From Ramlibacter tataouinensis TTB310 (GTDB lineage: Bacteria > Pseudomonadota > Gammaproteobacteria > Burkholderiales > Burkholderiaceae_C), in NCBI RefSeq assembly GCF_000215705.1, contig NC_015677.1, forward strand, positions 1,190,001 to 1,254,000: 64,000 nt of DNA. The letters run 5' to 3'. Below the pieces are notes generated by a model. That model was not told where the DNA came from. It worked only from the letters and a program-made list of their open reading frames with translations, and did not search any database. Position 1 is the first letter of the stretch. Every line of letters starts with the position of its first letter. Below, in pieces: positions 8,360 through 16,283 of this stretch. The position numbers and the translations under genes were made by a program.

Positions 8360-9142
8360 ATGGAACCTGTCTCACGCCGCATCTTCCTCAAGGTCAGTAG
8401 CGCGACCGCCGTCACGCCTGTCGTCGCCGAGGCCGCGGCGCCGCAGCGGCCGGGCGCACACGCGTCTGCGGCCGCAGCCCCCGCGGCCGGCGCCGAGGCC
8501 CAGCCCTACCTCTTCTTCACCGCCGGCGAGGCCGCCTTCATGGAGGCGGCCGTGGATCGGCTGATCCCGCCCGACGACCTGGGCCCCGGCGGCCGGCAGG
8601 CCGGCGTGGTGCAGTTCATCGACCGCCAGCTCGCCGGCGCCTGGGGCGCCGGCGAGCGCCTGTACCGCAGCGGGCCCTGGCAGCCGGGCACGCCGTCGCA
8701 GGGCTACCAGCTGCCCTTCACGCCGGCCGAGCTGTTCCGCAACGCGCTGCGCGGCATCGCGCAGCAAGGGCAGCAGGGCGGCGGCACGCCGTTCGAGAAG
8801 CTGCCCGGCCCGCAGCAGGACGCCTGGCTTACGCGGCTGCAGAACGGCGGCACCGACCTTGAGGGCGTGCCGTCCAAGGTGTTCTTCGAGTCGCTGCTGG
8901 CCATGACCGTCGAGGGCTACTTCTGCGACCCGGCCTATGGCGGCAACCGCGGCATGGGCAGCTGGTCCATGATCGGTTTCCCCGGCGCTTACGGCAACTA
9001 CTACGAGCTGGTCGACCGCCACGGCATCGCCTTCAACGTGCCGCCGCGCAGCCTGGCCCAGGACGGCGGCGGCCATGTGCACCCCATGCCCGCGACCCGG
9101 CCGCAGGCCACGCAGCCGCCACCGCAGCAGGGGAAGCGCTGA
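8360..9142 (+). CDS. GMC dehydrogenase small subunit (gluconate 2-dehydrogenase subunit 3 family, Tat signal)
   Basis: A 260-residue small subunit of a membrane-associated flavoprotein dehydrogenase. It starts MEPVSRRIFLK, a twin-arginine signal, followed by a hydrophobic and Ala-rich region. The mature part carries the subunit 3 pattern (FFTAGEAAFMEAAVDRLIPPD). In characterised relatives this subunit carries the folded FAD subunit through the Tat pathway as a hitch-hiker. The ATG at 8360 was chosen because it puts the RR motif at the usual place. Its stop overlaps the next ATG by one base, and the flavoprotein and cytochrome genes follow, so the three form one operon. Confidence 0.88.
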   Translation: MEPVSRRIFLKVSSATAVTPVVAEAAAPQRPGAHASAAAAPAAGAEAQPYLFFTAGEAAFMEAAVDRLIPPDDLGPGGRQAGVVQFIDRQLAGAWGAGERLYRSGPWQPGTPSQGYQLPFTPAELFRNALRGIAQQGQQGGGTPFEKLPGPQQDAWLTRLQNGGTDLEGVPSKVFFESLLAMTVEGYFCDPAYGGNRGMGSWSMIGFPGAYGNYYELVDRHGIAFNVPPRSLAQDGGGHVHPMPATRPQATQPPPQQGKR

Positions 9143-10908
9143 TGGCCGCCACCCGGCTGCCGCCGGTCGATGCCGTCGTGCTGGGCGTGGGCCTGGTGGG
9201 CAGCATGCTGGGGCGCGAGCTCACCAAGGCCGGCCTGAAGGTGGTGGGCCTGGAACGCGGCCAGCCGCGCGCCACGGTGCCCGACTTCCAGGGCCCGCAG
9301 ATGCACGACGAGCTGCGCTACTCGGTGCGCAAGGCCATGATGCAGGACACGGCGCGCGAGACCCTCACCTTCCGCAACAAGGCCGGCGAGACGGCGCTGC
9401 CCATGCGGCGCTGGGAAAGCTTCCTGCCGGGCACCGGCGTGGGCGGCTCGGCCGTGCACTGGAACGGCCAGACCTTCCGTTTCCAGGACAGCGACTTCCG
9501 CATGCGCACGCGCACCCTGGAGCGCTATGGCGAGAAGATGATAGCCCCCGGCCTGCTGGTGCAGGACTGGGGCGTCAACGCCGCCGAGCTGGAGCCCTAC
9601 TACGACCGCTTCGAGTACCTGCTGGGCACCAGCGGCAAGGCCGGCCACCTGCAGGGCAAGAAGATCGAGGGCGGCAACCCGTTCGAGGACTCGCGCTCGC
9701 GCGAGTACCCCACGCCGCCGCAGAAGGAGCCCTACGGCTCGGCGCTGTTCCGCAAGGCGGCCCAGGGCCTGGGCTACCACCCCTTCCCGCAGCCCTCGTC
9801 CAACCTGAGCCAGCCCTATACCAATACCGAGGGCGTGCAGCTGCGCACCTGCATGTTCTGCGGCTTCTGCGAGCGCTATGGCTGCGAGCACTACGCCAAG
9901 TCCTCGCCGCAGACCACGCTGCTGCCGGTGCTGCTGCGCGACCGCAACTTCACCCTGCGCACCCAGTGCCAGGTGCTGCGCATCAACCTGGACAAGGACA
10001 AGAAGCGCGCCACCTCAGTCACCTACATCGACGCCGCCGGCCGCGAGTTCGAGCAGCCCGCCAGCCTGGTGATCGTGGGCATGTACGCGCTGAACAATGT
10101 CCGGATGCTGCTGCTGTCGGGCATCGGCCAGCCCTACGACCCGGCCACCGGCAAGGGCGTGGTCGGGCGCAACTACGCCTACCAGACCACCAGCGGCGTG
10201 CAGGTGTTCTTCGACGAGAAGGTGAACATCAACCCCTTCATGCGCTCGGGCGCCTGCGGCACGGTGATCGGCGACTTCGCCAGCGACAACTTCGACCACG
10301 GGCCGCTGGGCTTCCTGGGCGGCGCCTTCATCGGCGAGATCATGACCAACGGCCGCCCCATCGAGTTCCACCCCACGCCGCCAGGCACGCCGGCCTGGGG
10401 CTCGGCCTGGAAACGGGCGGTCGCGCGCCACTACAACCACACCTCGGTGCTGCAGGTCCACGGCAGCTCCATCGCCGCGACGCAGAACTACCTGGACCTG
10501 GACCCGACGTACAAGGACGCCTGGGGCCTGCCGCTGCTGCGCATGACCTTCGACTTCCCCGAGAACGACCTGCGCCTGTCGAACCACATCACGGCGCGCG
10601 CCGTGGACATCGCCCGCGCCATGGGCGGACGGCAGGTGAACGGCACGCCGCGCCGCGGCCCCTACACGGCCACCCAGTACCAGAGCACGCACAACACCGG
10701 CGGCACCGTGATGGGCACCGACCCGTCCACCAGCACGGTGAACCGCTGGCTGCAAAGCTGGGACGTGCCCAACGTGTTCGTGATCGGCGCCTCCAACTTC
10801 CCGCAGAACGCGTCGTACAACCCGACCGACACGGTGGGCGCGCTGGCCTACTGGGCGGCCGACGCCATCGTCGGGCGCTACCTCAAGCAGCCGGGGCCCC
10901 TGGCATGA
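9142..10908 (+). CDS. GMC family FAD-dependent dehydrogenase, large subunit
   Basis: A 588-residue GMC oxidoreductase that oxidises a sugar, sugar acid or alcohol in the periplasm and passes electrons to the cytochrome encoded next. The N-terminal FAD-binding region is VVLGVGLVGSMLGREL (about residues 12-27). The C-terminal GMC block includes HNTGGTVMGTD and NPTDTVGALAYW. A cysteine cluster CMFCGFCERYGC (about 237-248) resembles the cysteines that bind a [3Fe-4S] centre in the FAD glucose dehydrogenase of Burkholderia cepacia. It has no signal peptide of its own, consistent with Tat hitch-hiking on the small subunit. The substrate cannot be deduced. Confidence 0.9.
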   Translation: MAATRLPPVDAVVLGVGLVGSMLGRELTKAGLKVVGLERGQPRATVPDFQGPQMHDELRYSVRKAMMQDTARETLTFRNKAGETALPMRRWESFLPGTGVGGSAVHWNGQTFRFQDSDFRMRTRTLERYGEKMIAPGLLVQDWGVNAAELEPYYDRFEYLLGTSGKAGHLQGKKIEGGNPFEDSRSREYPTPPQKEPYGSALFRKAAQGLGYHPFPQPSSNLSQPYTNTEGVQLRTCMFCGFCERYGCEHYAKSSPQTTLLPVLLRDRNFTLRTQCQVLRINLDKDKKRATSVTYIDAAGREFEQPASLVIVGMYALNNVRMLLLSGIGQPYDPATGKGVVGRNYAYQTTSGVQVFFDEKVNINPFMRSGACGTVIGDFASDNFDHGPLGFLGGAFIGEIMTNGRPIEFHPTPPGTPAWGSAWKRAVARHYNHTSVLQVHGSSIAATQNYLDLDPTYKDAWGLPLLRMTFDFPENDLRLSNHITARAVDIARAMGGRQVNGTPRRGPYTATQYQSTHNTGGTVMGTDPSTSTVNRWLQSWDVPNVFVIGASNFPQNASYNPTDTVGALAYWAADAIVGRYLKQPGPLA

Positions 10909-11909
10909 AAGTTCCCCCAAGCCTCGCCTTGTTGCTGGCTTGTCTGATCGCAGTGGCGCTGGCCGGCTGCGACCGGGGCGAGCAGGCCGCCGCGCCCGCC
11001 GCCGGCGCGGCCTCGGCCCCGGCCGCACCGGCCTCGGCCCCTGCGTCCGCGCCGGCCATGGCGCCGCCGCTGGTGCCGGCTCAGGTGGCCATGGCCGCCG
11101 TCGGCACGCCCGAGCAGATCGAGGCCGGTCGCCAGCTGGCCACGCAGGGCGCGGGCGCGGCCGCCGCCTGCCTGGCCTGCCATGGCGCCAACGGCGAGGG
11201 CCAGCCACAAACCGGTTTTCCCCGGCTGGCCGCGCAGGGCCGCCTGTACCTTGCGCACCAGCTGGACAGCTACGCCAACGGCAGCCGCAAGCACCCGGTG
11301 ATGAGTCCCATCGCCTCGGCCATGAATGCCGAGCAGCGGCTGGCCGCCGCGGCGTACTACGCCAGCCTGGGCGGTGCGCCGGCGGGAGTGGCACCGGCGG
11401 CCGCGCCGCGGCTGCCTCCCGAGCCGGTGCTGGCCGGCCGGGGCGACGAGTCGCGCCAGCTGCAGGCCTGCGCCAACTGCCACGGCCCGCAAGGCATCGG
11501 CGACGCGGCCTACAACCCCTACCTGGCGGGCCAGCACGCGGCCTACCTGCTGTCGGCGCTGGCCGAGTGGAAGAGCGGCGCGCGCAACAACGACCCCAGC
11601 CGGCAGATGCCGGCCATCGCCAAAGCGCTGACCGACACCGAGGCGAAGGCGCTGGCCACCTACTACGCGGCACTGCCCGCGCCGGCGCCGCGCAATGCGC
11701 AGGCGGTGGCAGTGGCACCAGGCTCCGCGGCTGGGACTGCGTCCCAGTCCGGCCCGACCGGGGCCACTGCGCCGAATCTCGGCATAGGCACGGAGCAGGG
11801 AGCGCCGCTGACCGGCGGCGCGCAAGGGCAGGGCGTGGGCGGCGCGGCCACCAATCCCGCGAACACGCCCAACGCACCGCAGCAGCAGCAAACGCCCAAT
11901 CGCCCCTGA
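10905..11909 (+). CDS. Diheme cytochrome c lipoprotein, electron acceptor of the GMC dehydrogenase
   Basis: A 334-residue c-type cytochrome. The N-terminal signal ends in a lipobox-like LAGC (cysteine near residue 23), so it is probably lipid-anchored on the periplasmic side. An Ala/Pro-rich spacer follows, then two heme-binding motifs, CLACH and CANCH, each in a cytochrome c553-like domain. The C-terminal 70 residues are low-complexity (Gly, Gln, Pro, Asn). The ATG overlaps the end of the flavoprotein gene by four bases. Related three-subunit dehydrogenases usually have three hemes in this subunit; only two are visible here. Confidence 0.87.
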   Translation: MKVPPSLALLLACLIAVALAGCDRGEQAAAPAAGAASAPAAPASAPASAPAMAPPLVPAQVAMAAVGTPEQIEAGRQLATQGAGAAAACLACHGANGEGQPQTGFPRLAAQGRLYLAHQLDSYANGSRKHPVMSPIASAMNAEQRLAAAAYYASLGGAPAGVAPAAAPRLPPEPVLAGRGDESRQLQACANCHGPQGIGDAAYNPYLAGQHAAYLLSALAEWKSGARNNDPSRQMPAIAKALTDTEAKALATYYAALPAPAPRNAQAVAVAPGSAAGTASQSGPTGATAPNLGIGTEQGAPLTGGAQGQGVGGAATNPANTPNAPQQQQTPNRP

Positions 11910-11951
11910 GCGGGCCCGCGGCAGGACGGCATGCGCTAGACTGCCTGCGGG

Positions 11952-11974
11952 TGCGGCGCCGTGCGGGCGCCGCA
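11952..11974 (+). terminator. GC-rich hairpin after the dehydrogenase operon (possible terminator)
   Basis: TGCGGCGCC and GGCGCCGCA form a perfect 9-bp stem around GTGCG, 42 bases after the cytochrome stop and about 50 bases before the antiporter start. There is no T run, so it may only weakly terminate or protect the 3' end of the transcript. Confidence 0.35.
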
Positions 11975-12025
11975 GGTTCTCGCGCAGGTCGGGCCGCCGC
12001 GCGGCGTTCCCACGCCTGGAGCCCC

Positions 12026-13288
12026 ATGCCCGCCGCCGATCCCATGCAGCTCGTCGCTGCCGCCCTGTTCGCCCTCGCGCTGATCCACACCTTCGCCGCC
12101 AAGCAGTTCGAGCGGCTGTCGCACCGCTTCCCGCGCCACGCCGGCGTGTTCCACCTGCTCGGCGAGGTCGAGGTGGTGTTCGGCTTCTGGGCCATCGTGC
12201 TGGTGGCGGTCATGGCGCTGGTCGTCGGCGGCGCGCAGGCGCTGGAATACGCCGAGTCGCGCCACTACACCGAGCCGCTGTTCGTGTTCGTGGTGATGGT
12301 GGTGGCCGGTTCGCGCCCGGTGCTGCAGGGGGTGCGCAGCGCCATCGACGTGCTGGCGCGGCGGGCGCCCCTGCCCACGCCGCTGGCGCGCGCCTGGCTG
12401 GGACTCGCGGCGGTGCCGCTGCTGGGGTCGCTGATCACCGAGCCGGCGGCCATGACCATCGCCGCGCTGATGCTGGCACCGCAGATCTTCCGCTCCGAGG
12501 TGCGCGAAGGCGCCAAGTACCTGGCCCTGGGCGTGCTGTTCGTCAACGTGTCCATCGGCGGCACGCTCACCTCGTACGCCGCGCCGCCGGTGCTGATGGT
12601 GGCGGCCACCTGGAACTGGGACACGGCCTTCATGGCGCAGACGTTTGGCTGGAAGGCCGCGCTCGCGGTCGTGCTCAACGCCAGCGTCGCCACGTGGGTA
12701 CTGCGCAAGCACCTGGCCGGCACGCCGCTGGAGCTGGCCGCGGAAGCCGGCCCGCGCGTGCCCGCCAGCGTGGTGGCCGTCCACCTGGCCTTCCTGGCGG
12801 CGGTGGTGCTGCTGGCCCACCATCCCGTGGCCTTCACGGGTGTCTTCCTGATGTTCCTGGGCTTCACGACGGCCTACGAGCGCTACCAGAGCCGCTTGAT
12901 CCTGAGGGAGGCCTTGCTGGTGGCCTTCTTCCTGGCAGGCCTGGTGGTGCTGGGCGGCCTGCAGCAATGGTGGCTGCAGCCCATCGTCTCGGCCCTGCAG
13001 CCCGGGGCCCTGTTCTTCGGCGCCGCGGCGCTGACGGCGGTGACCGACAACGCCGCGCTGACCTACCTGGGTTCGCTGATCGGCGGCATCTCGGAAGAGG
13101 CCAAGTACAGCCTGGTGGCCGGTGCGGTGGCCGGCGGCGGCCTGACGGTGATCGCCAACGCGCCCAACCCGGCCGGCGTGGCCCTGCTCAAAGCCGGGTT
13201 CGCCGACCAGACGGTGGGCGCGGGCGGGCTGCTGCTGGGGGCGCTGTTCCCGACGGCGGTGGCGCTGGCGGCGTTCTGGTTCCTCTGA
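12026..13288 (+). CDS. Putative Na+/H+ antiporter, polytopic inner-membrane protein
   Basis: A 420-residue integral membrane protein with about eleven hydrophobic segments, resembling the putative Na+/H+ antiporter family of the ion-transporter superfamily. Diagnostic stretches are ITEPAAMTIAALMLAPQIF in the first half and TAVTDNAALTYLGSLIGG in the second, two acidic and polar breaks in helices of the kind that carry substrate in such transporters. It probably exchanges a cation for protons, but the ion is not established from sequence. The start at 12026 (MPAADPMQLVAAAL) directly precedes the first helix. The gene converges on tctA with an 8-base gap. Confidence 0.8.
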   Translation: MPAADPMQLVAAALFALALIHTFAAKQFERLSHRFPRHAGVFHLLGEVEVVFGFWAIVLVAVMALVVGGAQALEYAESRHYTEPLFVFVVMVVAGSRPVLQGVRSAIDVLARRAPLPTPLARAWLGLAAVPLLGSLITEPAAMTIAALMLAPQIFRSEVREGAKYLALGVLFVNVSIGGTLTSYAAPPVLMVAATWNWDTAFMAQTFGWKAALAVVLNASVATWVLRKHLAGTPLELAAEAGPRVPASVVAVHLAFLAAVVLLAHHPVAFTGVFLMFLGFTTAYERYQSRLILREALLVAFFLAGLVVLGGLQQWWLQPIVSALQPGALFFGAAALTAVTDNAALTYLGSLIGGISEEAKYSLVAGAVAGGGLTVIANAPNPAGVALLKAGFADQTVGAGGLLLGALFPTAVALAAFWFL

Positions 13289-13296
13289 AGCCGCGC

Positions 13297-14802
13297 TCAG
13301 GCTTCCTTGAACGCGTCCTCGCGCGTCTTGCGGATGGCCGGCAGCGCCACCACCAGCACCATGAGCACGGTGGCGACCAGCAGGCCCGCCGACAGCGGGC
13401 GCGTGACCAGGGTGGAGAAGTCGCCGCGCGACAGCAGCAGGGCGCGGCGCAGGTTCTCTTCCATCATCGGCCCCAGCACGAAGCCCAGCAGCAGCGGCGC
13501 CGGCTCCATGCCGCAGCGCGCGAACACGTAGCCGGCCACGCCGAAGCCCACGGTCATGAACACGTCGAAGGTGTTGTTGTTGATCGAGTAGACGCCGATG
13601 CAGCAGAAGGCCAGGATCGCCGGGTAGAGGAAGCGGTAGGGCACCTTCAGCAGCTTGACCCACAGGCCGATCAGCGGCAGGTTGAGCACGATCAGCATGG
13701 CGTTGCCCAGCCACATGCTGGCGATCAGGCCCCAGAACAGGTCGGGGTTGCTGGTCATCACCTGCGGCCCCGGCTGGATGTTGTGGATGGTCATGGCGCC
13801 CACCATCAGCGCCATCACCACGTTGGACGGGATGCCCAGCGTCAGCAGCGGGATGAACGAGGTCTGCGCGCCGGCGTTGTTGGCCGCCTCCGGCCCGGCC
13901 ACGCCCTCGATGGCGCCCTTGCCGAACTCCTCGCTGCGGCGCGAGATCTTCTTCTCCAGCGTGTAGGAAGCGAAGGCCGACAGCGTGGCGCCGCCGCCGG
14001 GCAGGATGCCCAGGGCCGTGCCCAGCGCCGTGCCGCGCACCGCCGCCGGCAGGAAGCGGCGGAAGTCCTCCCCGCTGGGGAACAGGTGGGTGACCTTGTT
14101 GGTGAAGGTCTCGCGGTGCTCGCGCTGCTCCACGTTGTTGAGGATCTCGGCGAAGCCGAACAGGCCCATGGCGACCGCCACGAAGTTGATGCTGTCGGTC
14201 AGCTCGGGGATGTCGAAGGAGTAGCGCGCCACGCCCGAGTTGACGTCGGTGCCCACCATGCCCAGCGCCAGGCCCAGCAGGATCATGCCGATGGCCTTGA
14301 TCAGCGAGCCCGAGGCCAGCACCACCGCGCCCACCAGGCCCAGCACCATGAGCGAGAAGTACTCGGCCGGCCCGAACTCGAAGGCCAGCTCCGACATCGG
14401 CTGGGCGAACGCCGCCAGCACCAGGGTGGCGAAGCAGCCGGCCATGAAGGAGCTCAGGCCCGCGGTGGCCAGCGCCGCGCCGGCCCGGCCCCGGCGCGCC
14501 ATCTGGTAGCCGTCGATGGCGGTGACCACCGAGGACGACTCGCCCGGCAGGTTGACCAGGATGGCGGTGGTCGAGCCGCCGTACTGCGCGCCGTAGTAGA
14601 TGCCGGCCAGCATGATCAGCGCCGACACCGGCGGCAGCGTGTAGGTGATGGGCAGCAGCATCGCGATCGTGGTGGACGGGCCCAGGCCCGGCAGCACGCC
14701 GATCAGCGTGCCCAGCAGGCAGCCGATGAACGCGTAGGCGAGGTTCTGCAGGCTGAGCGCGGTCTCGAAGCCGAGGCTGAGGTTCTCGAAGAGTGCTTCC
14801 AT
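13297..14802 (-). CDS. tctA: Tripartite tricarboxylate transporter large permease TctA
   Basis: A 501-residue membrane protein with about twelve predicted helices, the large permease of a tripartite tricarboxylate transporter that imports carboxylates such as citrate using an ion gradient. The family block is clear near the N-terminus: GVLPGLGPSTTIAMLLPITY followed by YGAQYGGSTTAILVNLPGE. It lies 7 bases after tctB, so they form one unit. No tctC-type periplasmic binding protein is adjacent. In Burkholderiales many orphan Bug-type binding proteins are encoded elsewhere. Confidence 0.93.
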   Translation of the reverse strand: MEALFENLSLGFETALSLQNLAYAFIGCLLGTLIGVLPGLGPSTTIAMLLPITYTLPPVSALIMLAGIYYGAQYGGSTTAILVNLPGESSSVVTAIDGYQMARRGRAGAALATAGLSSFMAGCFATLVLAAFAQPMSELAFEFGPAEYFSLMVLGLVGAVVLASGSLIKAIGMILLGLALGMVGTDVNSGVARYSFDIPELTDSINFVAVAMGLFGFAEILNNVEQREHRETFTNKVTHLFPSGEDFRRFLPAAVRGTALGTALGILPGGGATLSAFASYTLEKKISRRSEEFGKGAIEGVAGPEAANNAGAQTSFIPLLTLGIPSNVVMALMVGAMTIHNIQPGPQVMTSNPDLFWGLIASMWLGNAMLIVLNLPLIGLWVKLLKVPYRFLYPAILAFCCIGVYSINNNTFDVFMTVGFGVAGYVFARCGMEPAPLLLGFVLGPMMEENLRRALLLSRGDFSTLVTRPLSAGLLVATVLMVLVVALPAIRKTREDAFKEA

Positions 14803-14809
14803 GTCGACC

Positions 14810-15283
14810 TCAGCGCGTCAGGAAGGAGGGCCACAGCGGCATCTGCAGGTTGATGCCGTAGATGAAGACGCCGACGCAGAACAGCGTCAGCAGCACGGTG
14901 CTGGCCAGCGCGCCTTTCCAGGTGAACTCGTGGCTGGCGAAGCTGGAGCCCAGGATGAGCACGCACAGCGCCGCGACCAGGCCCATGGGGATGAGCAGCA
15001 GGCCGAACAGCACGACCGAGCCCAGCACGATGGCCATGGTGCGCAGGTCGGGCCGCTTGATCTTCTCGGCGGCAGCGTCGCGCCGCAGGCCGGCCAGGGC
15101 CGTCACCACGCCGGACAGCGCCAGCAGGATGCCGACCCAGAACGGGAACCAGCCGGGCCCCATGCGGGCCGGATCGCCCAGGCTGTAGTTGAGCGCGCCG
15201 AGGCTGAAGGCGGCGCCGAACGCGATGTAGATCACCCCCGCGGCGAAGTCTTTCTGGTTGCGGATCTTGAGGCCCGAGGCCAT
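14810..15283 (-). CDS. tctB: Tripartite tricarboxylate transporter small permease TctB
   Basis: A 157-residue membrane protein with four hydrophobic segments, fitting the small TctB subunit that supports TctA in tripartite tricarboxylate transporters. It opens with MASGLKIRNQKDFAAG, a common TctB pattern, and has the conserved ARMGPGWFPFWVG loop after the first helix. It is the first gene of the tctBA unit. The upstream gap shared with the divergent marR gene contains paired palindromes, so control by that regulator is likely. Confidence 0.9.
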   Translation of the reverse strand: MASGLKIRNQKDFAAGVIYIAFGAAFSLGALNYSLGDPARMGPGWFPFWVGILLALSGVVTALAGLRRDAAAEKIKRPDLRTMAIVLGSVVLFGLLLIPMGLVAALCVLILGSSFASHEFTWKGALASTVLLTLFCVGVFIYGINLQMPLWPSFLTR

Positions 15284-15339
15284 GGCTGTCTCCTGTTTCC
15301 TTGACGCGCCCTGCGACCGGGGCGCAACCCGGCTTTTAT

Positions 15340-15373
15340 ATCACGGCATGATCTAAAAGTGTCATGATGTGAC
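15340..15373. promoter_or_regulatory. Paired palindromes between tctB and marR, candidate MarR operator
   Basis: Two 13-base imperfect palindromes, ATCACGGCATGAT (15340-15352) and GTCATGATGTGAC (15361-15373), lie 21 bases apart centre to centre, two helical turns. They are also inverted repeats of each other in 9 of 12 positions. The pair sits in the gap between the divergent tctB and MarR-family genes, where an autoregulating MarR dimer pair would bind. Confidence 0.6.
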
Positions 15374-15440
15374 GTGAATGGCGGGCTCAGCCGCGAGCCG
15401 GTGTACAGTGCGGCGCGTGCGGCGCAGGGGGATTGCACTG

Positions 15441-15860
15441 ATGGAACCGAAGAAGACAACGCCTCTGGACAAGGCGGCGCTGGAGCGGATATCCACTTTC
15501 CGCTACCAGCTCAGGCGCTTCCTGCGCTTCAGCGAGGACGCGTCCCGCAGCGCGGGCATCACCATGCTGCAGTACCAGGTGCTGCTGCACACCCAGGGCT
15601 TCGCCGGGCGCGAGTGGGCCAGCATCGGCGAGCTGGCCGACCGCCTGCAGGCCCAGCCGCACGGCGTGGTGGCCCTGGTGACGCGCTGCGAGCAGGCCGG
15701 CCTGGTGCGCCGGCTGGAGAACAAGGAGGACCGCCGGCTGGTGGAGGTGCACCTGACGGCCAAGGGGCGCCGCTGCCTGGACCGGCTGGCGGTCCAGCAC
15801 CAGGCCCAGCTGGGCGCGCTGGCGGCGGTGATCGAGGCCGCGCGCGCGGGCGCGAAGTAG
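15441..15860 (+). CDS. MarR-family transcriptional regulator
   Basis: A 139-residue winged-helix regulator. It has an N-terminal dimerisation helix (FRYQLRRFLRFSEDASR), a helix-turn-helix around SIGELADRLQAQPHGVVALV, and a wing containing KEDRRLVEVHLTAKG, the D-x-R signature of MarR proteins. Such proteins usually repress until a small aromatic or carboxylate ligand binds. It is transcribed away from tctBA, and the shared gap holds two palindromes, so it probably controls tctBA and itself. The ATG at 15441 was chosen because the upstream in-frame extension is basic and not family-like. Confidence 0.88.
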   Translation: MEPKKTTPLDKAALERISTFRYQLRRFLRFSEDASRSAGITMLQYQVLLHTQGFAGREWASIGELADRLQAQPHGVVALVTRCEQAGLVRRLENKEDRRLVEVHLTAKGRRCLDRLAVQHQAQLGALAAVIEAARAGAK

Positions 15861-15874
15861 CGGCCTGCGCCGGC

Positions 15875-16276
15875 TCAGGGCGCGGCGTCGACGACCCGGC
15901 GCGGGTCCAGCTCGCGGATGCGGTGCTCCACGTAGTAGCCGCCGTACTCGGTGTAGCGCAGGAAGGGCCGGCCGCAGGAGGCGCACTGCCAGACGTCGCA
16001 GCGGTTGTACGGGAAGTACGCCGGCGCGATCGGCGCGTCGGGCGCCCACAGGGTGCCGCCGCCGGGACGGTACTCCTCCAGCGTCGGATCCTCCACGCCG
16101 GGGTCGCGCAGCGTGCCCACGCAGCGCAGCCGCCGCGTGTCGTAGGTCCCCGGCACCGCTTCCCAGCCCGGGCAGGCCAGGGCCGCGCAGGAAGGGCAGG
16201 GCCCGGCGCCGGCGGATTCGCCCAGCTGGCGCAGCGCGTCGGGCGTGAAGAGGCTGGCGGAGTCGTTGGTGGACAT
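15875..16276 (-). CDS. Small Cys-rich protein, unknown function
   Basis: A 133-residue soluble protein with two CxxC-type pairs, CPSC (about 27-30) and CASC (about 97-100), plus a further Cys after the first pair. Together they could hold a zinc ion. It is rich in Trp and Tyr in the middle (for example GGYYVEH). No family is recognised. It lies 8 bases downstream of the TAXI gene on the same strand and is probably co-transcribed with it and the P1 peptidase. Confidence 0.65.
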   Translation of the reverse strand: MSTNDSASLFTPDALRQLGESAGAGPCPSCAALACPGWEAVPGTYDTRRLRCVGTLRDPGVEDPTLEEYRPGGGTLWAPDAPIAPAYFPYNRCDVWQCASCGRPFLRYTEYGGYYVEHRIRELDPRRVVDAAP

Positions 16277-16283
16277 GGGCGTC

